Assembly (NCBI GenBank): GCA_001574975.1
Contig: KQ965749.1
Span: 252,082 to 316,081 of the forward strand
Direction of reading: 5' to 3'
Length of the DNA stretch: 64,000 bases
DNA from: Gonapodya prolifera JEL478
Lineage: Eukaryota; Monoblepharomycota; Monoblepharidomycetes; Monoblepharidales; Gonapodyaceae
In this document: in pieces, positions 46,124 to 58,000 of the stretch
Position numbering within the stretch: the stretch's first letter is position 1
How the letters are laid out: every line of letters begins with the position of its first letter
Translations under genes and position numbers: made by a program
Notes under the pieces: generated by a model
Databases searched by the model: none
The model's input: only the letters and a program-made list of their open reading frames with translations
Told to the model about the DNA's origin: nothing

Positions 46124-48615
46124 ATGGCTTCCATCCTTTCATCCACTATATCGCTGGTTTCTAACGCCATTCCGGGTACCGCCAAGGCGCTTCTGACGAC
46201 GGAGGACGGGAAAAAGTGAGCATCGTCTCGTCGGCGTGATTCCTTTCCGCTGCCCTGGGAGACACGATGAAAACCGGATTTCACCAACGAATTCAATTGT
46301 GAATCCACTTTAGACCGAGTACTCCGGCGATTATCACCCAGGCTGGTGAGTTTGAAACCCCGCCATCGGTCGCATCGCCCCACCTTTTCGCCTAATCGCG
46401 CTTCTACACTTCGTATAGCTCTTACTATCCCTAAAACTGTTATGGGAAGGCTCAGTGGCACCTCTCTCAATCCTCAATGTATGACGCGGTGATTTCATCC
46501 GGCCAACACCTTCGAATCACATGCGTCGCCTTAATGATAGGGTCCTTCCCCGAAGAGGTCGTATTCAATGCTATGCAAGTAGTCGCCACCCATTCGGATA
46601 CTGCGAACGCTTCGGCGCGGCTGTTTCTGCCGAGAATACTCGACCTCCAAGCGCTTGCCTGTGTTGAGCCCATCGAACCCGCCACGGCGACCACGTGGTA
46701 CGACGGAGGAGAAGTCAAGGGATACTGGATTGGGAAGCCCGTCGACCCTGCTAAAGACATCGTCATGCTTTACATTCATGGAGGATCTTTCATCGGAGGT
46801 CACCCACTCCAATGCTGCCATGCGCTTGCAGACCTCATCCGTATCATGGCGAAAGAGAAGAATCTCAATGCTAGAGTCTTCGCCGTTGACTATCCGTTAG
46901 CTCCGGAGTCTCCCTATCCGGCAGGACTGGACGTGTGTGTTCGGGCGACAAAGTGGAAGTCTCTGACAATCGTATTGGTTCCAGTCGGTGATTCCGCGGG
47001 AGGTAACCTCGCTCTTGCGACAATCTTGAAGATTCGTGATTCAGGATCCACCCAGCACCTCCACAAAATCCTTGGATGTGTACCCATCTCTCCTTATGTT
47101 GACTTCCTCGGGCCTCGCCGTTCTGCAAATGAGTCCACCGAAAACACCAATCCTTTCCAAGTCGAAAAACCAACCGGAAGCGAGGCAAAGAAAGAAGATC
47201 GTTGGTCCGCTGGTGCAGATAACCTTCACCTAAACGCTGGTCGATGCGCCATTCGGTATTACCTTGGTACCAGGGGATTGAACTGGTACAGCTCCGCTGG
47301 TGGTTGGGTAAGCTACTAGGCATGAATCCTTATGTTGATTGGTCGCTGATCTAATATTCTGGTTATCGCGTGCAAGCCAAACCCCTGGGACAAGTCACAA
47401 TGGGACTCGAACTGGCTCCGTGCTTGGGACACAATTTTGGGTATCACGGGTGCCGAATCCATTTCGAGTGAAAGTGCGGGAGACCTTGCCGTCCATGGCA
47501 CTGAGCCACGCCTTTCGCCAGAGCGGCTTTCACCGACGTCACCACCATTTACCCATCGACGTTCTGTCTCCCAGTCACCGTCGCCGTTGGCGGTCGAATC
47601 CACTTTCCGCACTGGTCAAAGGATCACGATCCCCGAGCAGTATCTCACTCCGACCAGATACTCTAGTGTTGGCATTCCTCGATCAGCCTCCAATCCTATG
47701 AATATCGCGGATAGTCCAGATGGATCGATCGACTCTCCTTTGCGAAGGCGCTCGCTCATGCAGCAGTCGGGAAGCAGAATCAGGAGTATTTCCACTTCCT
47801 CCAAATCCCGATCTCTCAGTCGATCGAGGAAGATATCCAGTGACGATACCTTGATCACGCTGAAGCTCACCGATGAGCCTCTTGCGGAGTCGGAGTTTGA
47901 GACTGACGACGACAAGAATTCCGCCTCCGGATCCGACCATAGTTCTCCAAACACGGCAGTGTCATCGGTGATGACAAGTCCATTAATCGGTCGATCTGGA
48001 AAGCCCGTTAAGCGGTTTTCGTCTGTCGCCGACAGGATGGTCTTTGTGAAACCCAACGTGCAATCCGGTGTCCCGTTTCCCGGCCTTTCAACTCTCAAGA
48101 CACCCTACTACCTCAACCCAGAACTTTCAAACTACGACCTGGAGCGCATTTATATCACACTTGCACTCTCGCCATACGTCAGTCCATCCAGAGCATACAC
48201 TTTCGACAATCTCCCGGCCATGCTCTTTGTTGTTGGCCAAGGCGAAGCAGTTTACGATGACGTTATGAAATGCGTCGACAAAGCGAGGAAAAGCATTATT
48301 TCTGCGGAGAGAAAGCTAACGGCTGGAGAAATCGCAGGAAGACCCCGCACCTTTGGGCGCGTGGATGTGATGGAGCGTCCCCTAGGCGAGCACACATATC
48401 TTCTGCTGCCCGAGGCCCTCGTTGGAGGCAAAGGAATGGATGGGCTTCGGGATATAGCCACTTGGATTGACCGGATGGTCAAGGAGAAGATTGAGTGGCC
48501 CACCCGGGTTCATGTTTTCAGAGCAACCAAGGCAAGCCCTGCCTTACGTCTTGATACTGGGAAGGGGAAAGGAGCCAGTAGGGAGCACTCTCAGGAGAGG
48601 TATCCCGTTTTCTGA
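46124..48615 (+). CDS. Hormone-sensitive-lipase-like hydrolase, copy 2 (intact)
   Basis: This is the only uninterrupted member of the tandem set. Exons are 46124-46215, 46314-46345, 46419-46478, 46541-47307 and 47377-48615 (729 residues). The first three exons are 92, 32 and 60 bases long, exactly as in copies 1 and 3, with the same phases. Catalytic landmarks are YIHGGSFIGGHP, AVDYPLAPESPYPAG, VGDSAGGNLALA, ILGCVPISPYVDFLGPR and HTYLLLPEALVGGKGM. As in copy 1, the position normally held by the catalytic Asp (GxxD) reads GQGE, a Glu. The intron that splits the nucleophile elbow in copy 1 is absent, and the adjoining segment is shorter (KWKSLTIVLVPVGDSAGG). The protein has a Ser-rich insert of ~200 residues between the catalytic halves. 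There is no signal peptide; a hydrophobic N-terminal stretch might associate with lipid. Confidence 0.88.
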
Positions 48616-48842
48616 AGTGTTGGAGTATTCCTGGTGATACCGAGCTTGGATTCAAAAGGACCTTAATGTGTAACTATCTTTATCTGCAGATTACCTAGAG
48701 TTTGCGCTTTGCATTTTCAGTATGAGACTTATAGCAGTGACTCAATAAATATTTTGTACCCATCAAATTATTGAAGTGGCAGTATCATTGGAGTGGCAGA
48801 ATCACGTGAATTGAAGAGGCACCACCACTCTCGACCGCACCA

Positions 48843-50987
48843 ATGGCTTCCATATTATCCTGGTCAGTATCTGCTCTCTCGAGACTCGTGCCCAGTTCTA
48901 TAAAAACCCTCGTGGTCCCAGAGGAAAACGAGCGGTAGGAAGGGTCCCTTCATCCGCTCTACATTTCGCCCAAACGAGCAATCCACGCTAGGCCTCGTCC
49001 CACGGCCCTCATCGCGCAAACTGGTATGGCATGGTCGATCGAGCGCGCTGTCTGACTTCTGTCAAAGACATCTCTTTCCACATCGCTTGTAGCTCTGTCA
49101 ATCCCGAAGACCATATTCGATCGCTTCACGGGATCGTCCGCATGCCCGCAATGTAAACAACTTCATTTCGTGTCGAAGAAGACCATCGCTTAAATCTTTC
49201 GTGTTTTAGGGGCTCTACATGAAGAGGTCATGTTCCACGCTTTCGCTTTGTTGCAAGCAATTCGGATGGTGCGAAGCCACTCCTTCGCTCTATCGGGCCA
49301 CGCTTGATTCGACTTCAGTCCCTTCTCTGCTGAGCGAATAGAGCCGGTAGAAGCGCGGGACATTTCCGGTGGTCTCGTGAAGGGGTATTGGATTGGCAGC
49401 CCTGTGAATTACACAACAGAAGTCACGATACTCTACATTCACAGTGGCGCATTTGTTGCTGGACATCCTGTACAGTCATGCCACGGCCTTGCAGATCTTC
49501 TCCACGTGTTGTATCGGGAGAGGGGAATCATCGCACGAATCTTCCCGTTGCAGTATCCACTCGCACCCGAGCGCCCGTATCCGGCAGCCTTGGAAGCCAG
49601 TGTACGCGCCGTGCAATGGCTGATTGACAGTGTGGGAGCGCGGAAGCTTTTCCTGAGTGCGTGCAGTCAATCTTTTTCAAATTCAACCAAGTTCGTCTCC
49701 TAACACACCTGCTTTACTGCCAGTGGGAGACTGTGCCGGTGGAAACCTATCTCTGGCAAGTCTACTCTACATCCGAGACCACTTATCTCACTATCGTTAC
49801 CTTCATAATATCCAAGGATGCGTCCCCATCTCACCGTTCGTGGACTTCCTTGGACCTCGTTCGCCCCCGAACTTTTCAGCGTCTAGTGAACCCTCTTCAG
49901 AACTCGATTCAAGCGATGAAAAGGTCTTTGGCTCGAATGCCGACTTTCTTGGACTACCGACTGGCAGGGTTGCTGTTCGCTATTACCTGGGAACTAAGGC
50001 GAATGGCTGGTATGAGCGAGAAAGAGCATGGGTGAGTGGAAGATCTCTAAGATTACATGTGGACTGACCACCCGTTTATGATGGATTTCATTTCAGCCGA
50101 ACCTGTGGAACAAAACACAGGGGACGGAGGCTGGTTAAAAGCTTGGGACGGCATCCTTGGCATCGCACCAAGGACATCAGCAAGACGCAGCCCAATGTCG
50201 ACTCCCGTTGTATCGGACAGAGATCCTACATCAGCATCGGAAAGTGATGTTGGCGCCATTGAAGTGCCGAAAAGCAGCCATTGCGGAAGCTCGGGTGAAG
50301 AAGCTAAGACGACTTTCAAAAGGATGAATCTGACATCAAACAAACAGTCATAAACAAAACGATATCCGATGTTGGTTTTGGAGACGTTGACATTTCCATG
50401 AAGGATCTCGATGACGTGCAGTCAGATACCGATTCGGTCATATCAACTGACTCGGGAAAGTCCATGATATCGTCGTGGCAGCGACGCTACCCACTCGTGT
50501 CGGAGCGGGGAGGACTTTCGTTGGTCGCTGAGTTAGCCACACAGCAATTCTCTGGGGTACCGTTCCCGGATTTGGAAAATGTTGACAAACCGTACCACAC
50601 AAATCGAGAACTCTCTTCTTACGATCTTGAGCGTATCTATCTCATGCTCGCTTTAACTCCGTATGTTTCACCATATCGGGCGCAATCCTTCGATAATTTG
50701 CCACCGCTGCTATTCGTCGCCGGACAAAGGGAGCTTCTTTAAGGAGATATCGTGAAGTGTGTCCGTAAGGCACGACGAAGTGTTGCTTGGCGGAAATGAA
50801 GCTCTCGGACGCGGCGCGTGTGGGAAGGCCCAGAGGCGTTGGAAGAGTGGATTTTATTGAAGAGCCCTTAGGCGAGCACGTGTACCTGCTGCTACCCGGG
50901 ACACTCGTGGGTGGCAAGGGGATGACAGGATTGAAATACATTGCAGGATGGATAGCTGATGTACTGCATGAGAGGAAGATGCCTTGA
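48843..50987 (+). pseudogene. Hormone-sensitive-lipase-like hydrolase, copy 3 (decayed)
   Basis: This is a third tandem paralogue. Its first three exons again measure 92, 32 and 60 bases, starting at 48843, and read MASILSWSVSALSRLVPSSI, RPRPTALIAQ and ALSIPKTIFDRFTGSS. The body then breaks. The segment equivalent to the N-terminal helix region needs two frame changes between 49220 and 49350. The oxyanion motif is YIHSGAFVAGHP (HSG instead of HGG). The nucleophile elbow is VGDCAGGN, Cys replacing Ser. The C-terminal half has a stop (GQRELL*, TAA near 50740) and a further frame change before GRVDFIEEPLGEHVYLLLPG. The Ser-rich insert is also shortened. This is best read as a pseudogene, with the catalytic motifs already altered. 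Confidence 0.8.
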
Positions 50988-51410
50988 GCTTTCGGTGCGA
51001 TTGGTTTGGATGAAGACACTTAGGAAGGTCGTGTGATGGGAGAGTTGGAAGGCGCGCTGATGGCGGATTTGCGTTTTTTTTTTCCCCCACTTGAAGTGAA
51101 TTTGGAGATATAATTGCTGTACTCGGTTCACAAATTGCAAAATAATTGATGATCGAAAGAAACACAAAGTGATATATTTGAAATGTTTACAGATCAGATG
51201 ACATTCTATGATATCTATGTGAAAATAGGCTGCACAAATGACTCCGCTTCATACGGGTACTTGTTGCGACGATAGTTACAGAGTACACATAATGCTAAGT
51301 TCTCTCGCACAGATAAGCTATTTACAGTTTTTTCGGATGATGCATAAGTTGATGTTATGTTGCAAAAGGATGTTGCTGTTCGTCCGTCCCCAAATTACAC
51401 GTCCGTGCTG
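50988..51410. other. Convergent intergenic region
   Basis: This is the 3' flank of lipase copy 3 and of the cyclin gene. It is A/T-rich with a 9-base T run near 51075. I see no gene. Confidence 0.6.
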
Positions 51411-52367
51411 TCACACACTACCGTCGATTTCCAATCGCCACCAGGCTGATAGCTCTCTAGTAGAGCGTACAGCTGCTCGAGCGTCGTACTCGTCTTCATC
51501 CTCCCACAGACGCTCCTCCATCACGGCACTCGCTTCCGCTACCCAAGTGGTCCACTCATTCTGCGGGATCAGCAAAGAATGGTCCAATCCTAGCAAAAAT
51601 TCTCTCTCCATTATGTTCAGTTCCAGTAATGGCACCGAAGATGCGAGGGACCAGAACGACGAAGTGTAGGAACCATCGAGATCTAATGATGTGCCAGTAC
51701 GGTTGATCATACATTATCAGTTTGGAGTATCAAGACGGCTCGCGACGCGACTCCGCTCACCGTTTGCATCTCCGCCCCACATTTTCGTGGAAAGAAGAAG
51801 ACCAACGACAACAAGTCGGCTCTCAAAACCGGTCCTTCCAACCAACCCCACGCCAAATCTTTGCCGGACTTTTCGAACATAGTAAAGTGCGGCGAGTATT
51901 TGAGGTAACGGAATAGTAAGCGACGCAAAAAGTCTGGTGCAGATGGAAGAGATAGTTCTGATAATCTAATCGAGGAATGGGTTGCAAAGAATAGAAACTC
52001 ACCGTGTGAGATACCGTCTGAAGTTCAGCGAAGAACGTACAGATGGAAGTGCAGGGTAGTGTGGGTCCCATAAACGGTAGAACAGAGCTGCGACTAACGA
52101 GGATATGACATCCGGGCTTGGGCGTTTTGGACGACCTGAGATGAGGTTGAGATTCCCGAGTGATTTGGAAACGGGGTGCCTAGGATCTCGGGAATCACAC
52201 GATTCATCCCGTTTCAGTTGTGGTGTTATTGATTTTGGAGGAGTTGGATATCGCTTTTCGTCCAATGATGCGTCGTTGGATTTAGGAGTTTCTGTTGGGC
52301 TAGACGCAGCGATCCCATCAATGGTCGGTATTCTATCCTGCAAATCCGGGGTTCGGAGAAATCGCAT
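51411..52367 (-). CDS. Pho80/PCL-type cyclin
   Basis: This is a cyclin of the kind that partners Pho85-like kinases. Exons are 52367-52003, 51933-51761 and 51682-51411 (269 residues). The cyclin box is reconstructed over the two introns: VISSLVAALFYRLW and RSSLNFRRYLTRLFASL, then PLPQILAALYYVRKVR, then SRLVVVGLLLSTKMWGGDAN, then YTSSFWSLASSVPLLELN followed by MEREFLLGLDHSLLIPQNEW. The last two are the PCL hallmark (S-G-V-P-L-x-E-L-N-x-M-E and the following helix). The N-terminal ~90 residues are Ser/Pro-rich. A longer start at 52466 is open in frame; I chose the inner Met because the extra 33 residues have no family character. Confidence 0.8.
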
Positions 52368-52835
52368 GCTTGAAATCGACGCGAGGTGGGTCAAGGTAAG
52401 GTAGGTGGGTTGTTGATAGGTAAGATTCGGTTCTCGAGATGCAGCACACAGCGAGCTTGCCACCACGAATCAGTCGCAAGAAACACTGTGACTGGGCGAG
52501 AAGCACGATATGATTCGCGCCCTGAAGTTTTCTCTCATGACTGTGCCACATTTCCATTAACTCCCTCGCCCTGAACCACGACCCGACGATGCACTGCCGT
52601 CGATTCTTCTTCTCTATTTATCGTACGTTAGAAAAGACGTTGGCTTGATACAGAGGGTTCCTTTCAAGCAATCGATTTCTTTCAAAACGTCATCACAGTC
52701 ACTTATTCCTGGGAAGCTCCAGGGAATACTATATATGCTCTTGGTCTGGGTTGGGTAAGTTTTGGTTGGACTCGTGCAAGAATGATACCAAGCTGTGCAC
52801 TTCCACTTGAAATTCTTGTCCGCACAAACTGCACC
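52368..52835. other. Divergent intergenic region
   Basis: This contains the promoters of the cyclin gene and of the zinc-finger gene. I see no repeat or recognisable element. Confidence 0.5.
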
Positions 52836-53736
52836 ATGGACCCGGATCTCGCAGAACGACTAAAGCGGCTTCGTGGCGACCCAAAACCAAGCCCATCTCA
52901 GAGCGAGCTCTTCGCAAAGCTCAACGAACTTCGAGAGTCTTCAACCCCAAACTCACTTCAACCGTTTTGTTGTCCTATTCTGTCGGATGAATTGGGAACC
53001 AGCCATTTTACACACATCGGAGATGAGCTTCTGAAGAATGAAGTTGATATCTCTGTTCGTCGTCCGATCGCGTTTCGTTGATGTTCCGTAGCAAACATAG
53101 ATCCTGAGAGGCGTTTTGACAGCGAATGGGAACAGAACGGGCAATACACTGAGCGCCCTTCCGTTTGCACACGCTCCATCAAGCTCAGTCGACCCTCTGG
53201 AATATGTAGGACTCAACATCAGCGACTCAGGAGTTGACGACCTTCTTTCTTCGGTAATGGATGAGGTAAATCCGGACTGTAGACACGCGTCTCAGGCAGC
53301 AATAGAGGAGAGGGATCTCATTCAATGGAAGAGCTTTGAAAGGAGCCTCTTACGTTCCAAACTCCCACTGATCCAAACACCAAACACCAGCACCAATTCT
53401 GCCAAAAGGGACTTGAAGCCCAATCTTGCAAACCTTCCACCGCCTCTCTCAATATCACTCAGTGACTTTTTTCCAAATCTTGGAACAGAAGAATCAAAAG
53501 ACGTCAGGAATGATTTGGAACTATGGTGCCGTCAGTGCTAAGCTGCAATTCCAATGAACGAGCGCATTTAACGGAAATATTTCACCTCCCTAGGTAACTG
53601 CAATGAGGACGCTGCTATCCGATGTGTCAAGTGCAAGGACAATCCTTTCTGCCAACGCTGCTTCAAAGAAACGCATTCAGATGACCTCGACTTTCAAAAG
53701 CATTGCGTTCGCTCCGTCAAAAGACTCAAACATTGA
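52836..53736 (+). CDS. Zinc-finger protein resembling ZFYVE19/ANCHR
   Basis: This is a candidate abscission-checkpoint (NoCut) type protein. The likely start at 52836 gives MDPDLAERLKRLRGDPKPS, a short helical opening like that of ANCHR-type proteins. The middle runs from about 53109 to 53530 and includes DPLEYVGLNISDSGVDDLL, AAIEERDLIQWKSFERSLL and ELWCR. It joins in phase to the last exon, 53594-53736, which gives WCRNCNEDAAIRCVKC, then NPFCQRCFKETH: a CxxC, CxxC, CxxC, H zinc-binding pattern. The protein ends with a basic helix (HCVRSVKRLKH). The junction between the first exon and the middle one was not resolved; I found no convincing donor of matching phase. The CpG-poor block starts immediately downstream. 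Confidence 0.6.
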
Positions 53737-54978
53737 GGTTGAACAACAACACGCACGTCGTGACTGTGGAAGTCAGTCTGAGTCTCACAGACAACTTTAT
53801 GTAAAGGGTGTCATTCTTGAACATTCTGCATTGACGATGGAATTGTCAGGGTGTTATATCATAGTAAATAGTTTGTCAATAGTATTGTATGTACAGCATT
53901 CATTGTACAATATGTCCATATTTTGCTTCCAAGCCAATTGGAAGGATGCCCACAACAGTGCATTTCAAATTTAATTCTCAATTTGTACTTGAATGACAAC
54001 TTCTGGGGCAACATTTGCACTTTGAGTTCCCATAATTTGCATGCTTTGATTGTACTTGACTGACAACTACAGGCCTTGACTTCCCAATGAGCTGTGAGCT
54101 GTACCCGCTTCCAGACCCAACTATCTTCACTTTCCAACTCATCTCTCACCTTATTTGGCAGGCCCCTGCTGGTCCCCTTCCAAACAACCAGAATCCAAGA
54201 AGAAGAACTTTTTGAAATCCTCATAATGCAGGGATGGCCAAACTAGTGATGTTCCAGACAGTCTTCAAAGTGATCTCTTTATTAGTGTCTTGGATAACCA
54301 TTTCACAGCTGATACATTTTCATTGAACTGGTCAAGCGACAATTGAAGATGTATAGAAACTCCACCTGGATCAGTAACCATACAAGGCGCATGTGCATAT
54401 CATTGCATTTAATTGTTTCTGAGTTCTCTTGGGCTTGAATTGACAAAACAGGTTAACCCTCCTCATTGGAAAGTGTTTAAGGACTCAAATTGCAGTGATT
54501 GCAGTCTCACCCCACAAATCATAAAGCCTGAATGGCATCGCAACAGAAGAATGTATATGCATAAAGTTCTGCTGAAAAGTGAGCCTGGGGGGCAAGGCAA
54601 TCACTATTCTTTAGCGAACGTCAAGTGGCCGCAATATTACCAAGTACAGTGAATCACCGAGCTTTTGTATAACAATTGAAAGTTGAACTCACCACAGAAG
54701 TGTCTCCAAGTCCTGTCCAGTGAATTGGAGGAGGGTGGATGACAAACAACTGGGCACCAGCAAAGCACAGTCAGTTGTACATGAAAGCAGCAATGAAAGG
54801 AAGGAAGGAAGGAAAGATGCTTTGTTGATGTCCTTTGGTTGTGCACTGGCCAAGGTTGGAAGCCCAACTTTCTTGCCAAATCTTTATTTTCCCTGTCTTT
54901 AACCTCCCCTCCCCATCTGTTGGGAGGAGATTGCCAAGTATGGAGTTCTCATTATGTGACATTCAATCCTGGGTAGGT

Positions 54979-55009
54979 GGGGGGAGGGGGGGGGGGGGGG
55001 NGGGGGGGG
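54979..55009 (+). repeat. Poly-G tract with an undetermined base
   Basis: A run of more than 25 G is interrupted by a single n at 55001 and one A. Its length is probably unreliable in the assembly. Confidence 0.9.
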
Positions 55010-58000
55010 CAAGGGGAAAGTGTTGTGTCATACAGATGATAGATCATCTCATCAAACCAGGCCTGGGGAATTGGACTTTATAAACTGAGTAAGCATCAAA
55101 TAAAATGTGCATGGTACATTTTGAAACATAATGAACCTCCAATTGCCATTTGTCACCTCCATGTCATTAATACTGTCAAAGGTTTATAAAGAAGATCAGG
55201 GACATACAAACTTCACTTCAATGTTACATCCCATACTGTAATGCATTCTTTGTATGTAAATAAGAGAAAAGAGAGGATTCTGGTCTCAAACTGCTCATGT
55301 GACAAAAGTGTGCAATAAAGACAGCAAAGAGCTGATCAAATGCCTTGTTGTAGTGGCTAACTCCAATGCAAGGCTGAGTTTGTGACTGTGCTAGCCAAAA
55401 AATTCCAAATCACCCGGTTTTCCTTTTGTGTCATCCAAAATTGACCTTTGATTTTCTTTGGACACACACACACAAGGTCTTGAAACCTGCTCATGGTTGT
55501 CTGCAGCATCTCTTTGGCAATGTACATGGTGTGTGAAGTCATTTTTGTTGATGTCGCACTCATGTCATCACGTTTGCTGACTGCCATTGCTCTGATCCAA
55601 CAGCTCCCCACAGTGCCCAACCAGTCTATTCATGCACAAAGGTCACATTTGCAGTGTTTCTATTGGTTTCACTACCTGGTGAGTGAGATGCCTTTGACTT
55701 TTGTTCTTTTCACCTCGAACTCAGTATCTTCCCTTTCACTTCCTTGTACACTCCACTCCACTCCACTCTACTACTTTCATCACTTGTGTTACCATACATC
55801 AACTTGCCATTCTGGTGCTTTCTCTGGTCCAGACTTCTTGCATCCCTCCTCCATCAAGTGATGTGACCCTCCCCCTTTCTTGTCTGCCCCCTCAAAGTCC
55901 CAATACAACATTTACTGCCCCCCACTTCCTCCAGTTGCTCTGCTAAGACCCCTTGCCTTAAAAACTTGATGTGTTCTCCAGGTGACAACCCATGGCACTT
56001 GCTGGACCACAGCTACCATCTGTTTTGGTATGACTGATTGACACTATGTTGATTGGGTGGTTGTAGAACCAGATGTTGATTTGATATTTGCTGGTTCTCA
56101 GGCTCATCAGGGGTTACAATGTGGTCCAGAAAACTCTGTTGTGAGTCTTCTCCCATTTGTACTTCAAAGGTCTTCTTTTTTAATTTTCTTTTGTCTCCTT
56201 TTCTGCAGGGTCACTCTTCTCCTGTCTCTCTAGTCTCTCCTGTCCCTCCTGTGTTTCAAACTCTTTGCTCTACCATCAACAATGCTGTCCTCCCCCTTGT
56301 AGAACCTGTCCCTACTCCCATCCCCAAAGTCCCCACTCCCATCCTCAAAGTCCCCACTTGCCTCTCTGCACAGGAGCATTGTGCTTGTGTGGGAGCTTTG
56401 AGAGCTCCAGGATATCTCCAAGATATGGCTCAAGCATTACTGGTATAAGCAGCAACAGGAGGGGTTGGATAACAAATTTGCTGTAATCTTCTGGAGCCAC
56501 AAATGGCAGAAATGTCAAGCCAAAAATGTGAGAAATGGAGCACAAATGACTTGCAATGTTTGGGATTATTTAGTGAGCTTGGGTCTTTGCATCCAGGCTT
56601 TGCCACTACTCAGAAGCAGCCACGCCCGCATAGACATGCATGCAGGTGTGTCCATGCTCATCCTGCCCTGCAGCCACTGGCCAAAGGGCAGCAATGTCAC
56701 CCTTGACAACACAACATGCTTGGCATGTGGGAGGATGGGTGACACCAATGGAGGTTCTCAAGATAGCCCATTATTGCAACAACAGCAGATGAGTAAGTAG
56801 TGGTTGCATTGTCAGTTTTTATGTAAGGGTATAACTTGACAATTCTCCTGTCAGAACCGTACCTCTCTGAACTCATGAAGTGTGCATTTAGGGACATCAC
56901 ATCTGAAGACAGTTGGAGTGACACCTGTTCTGAGTGGTCAGCACTAGATGTTGACAATCATGATGACAATTGCTAAGTTTGGCACTATTTACTCTCAGCT
57001 AAACTTTAATTTCAAAACCCTCCCAAAAAAATCTTCTGTGTGTTCAGCTACTCCACTCCTTTCACATGAGTTTGATCCTTGCAGCCATTGTGAGATTCTC
57101 ATGCTTTCACTCCAATTATTCTTCATTGAACTTTTGATTACCATCACATCCAGCAAACAACCTGGGTGTGTAACCAGTACCACCACACCAACTGGTGGCT
57201 CCAGGAGCAGCAAGTGAGTCACTTCTTACTTTTGATGGCAAATACATTTCCTTGTGTGAATGCAACTTCTCCCTTCCCGGATGTCCCCAGGGTGAACCCA
57301 CCACCTCCCATGCAGGGCCAAGCTGGGGCTGACCTGCCACAATGTAATTTTTGGTTGTCTTGTTTCTTGTTCATCAACCACCTGACACTGATGCCATTAA
57401 TGTTCCTTCAGGTCCTGCAGCAGGTCAAAACCCCAACTGCAGATCGCAGAAGTACCTGTGTGCAAATATCAACTTTGGCAATGGCAATATCAGCCATCCC
57501 ATGACCATCTCCACTGCACTTGTGTTGTTCCTTAACTGTGCATACTGCTATATGGCCCAGGATACTGGTTACATCATCAATCAGGTACATTGTGTTTGTG
57601 ATGTTTGTTTTCAGCAAAAGTTACAATTTGTATGCATATTCCACAGATCACCCAACTAGTGTGTGAAACATTCTTACTCTCCAGCATGTACACTGCAGCC
57701 AAGCAGACCAAGACTGGAACAACAACTATGCAGCATGGTACCAACACTGCTACGCAGTGTCACAAATTCCTACTGTGCCTACTGTACATTGACAGCAAGC
57801 AACAACCACCTCCACCAGCACCCCTTCCTCCACCCCCCCTGCTGGTGCAAATCCTCTGTCATGATTAACTGCATACACACCTTGGATACAGAGCAAGCTT
57901 TGCAAGGGGAACAGGATGCTATTTCCTTACACCAAGTGAGAACCTACAATAAATCCACTGTGCCAAGATGTGAGTATTTCTATTTTGCTTCTTTTGCTAT

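Noticed and set aside
55390-57660. A second spliced gene within the CpG-poor block
   Set aside because: Several acceptor-like sites precede open pieces, but the pieces do not join in phase and match no family I know.
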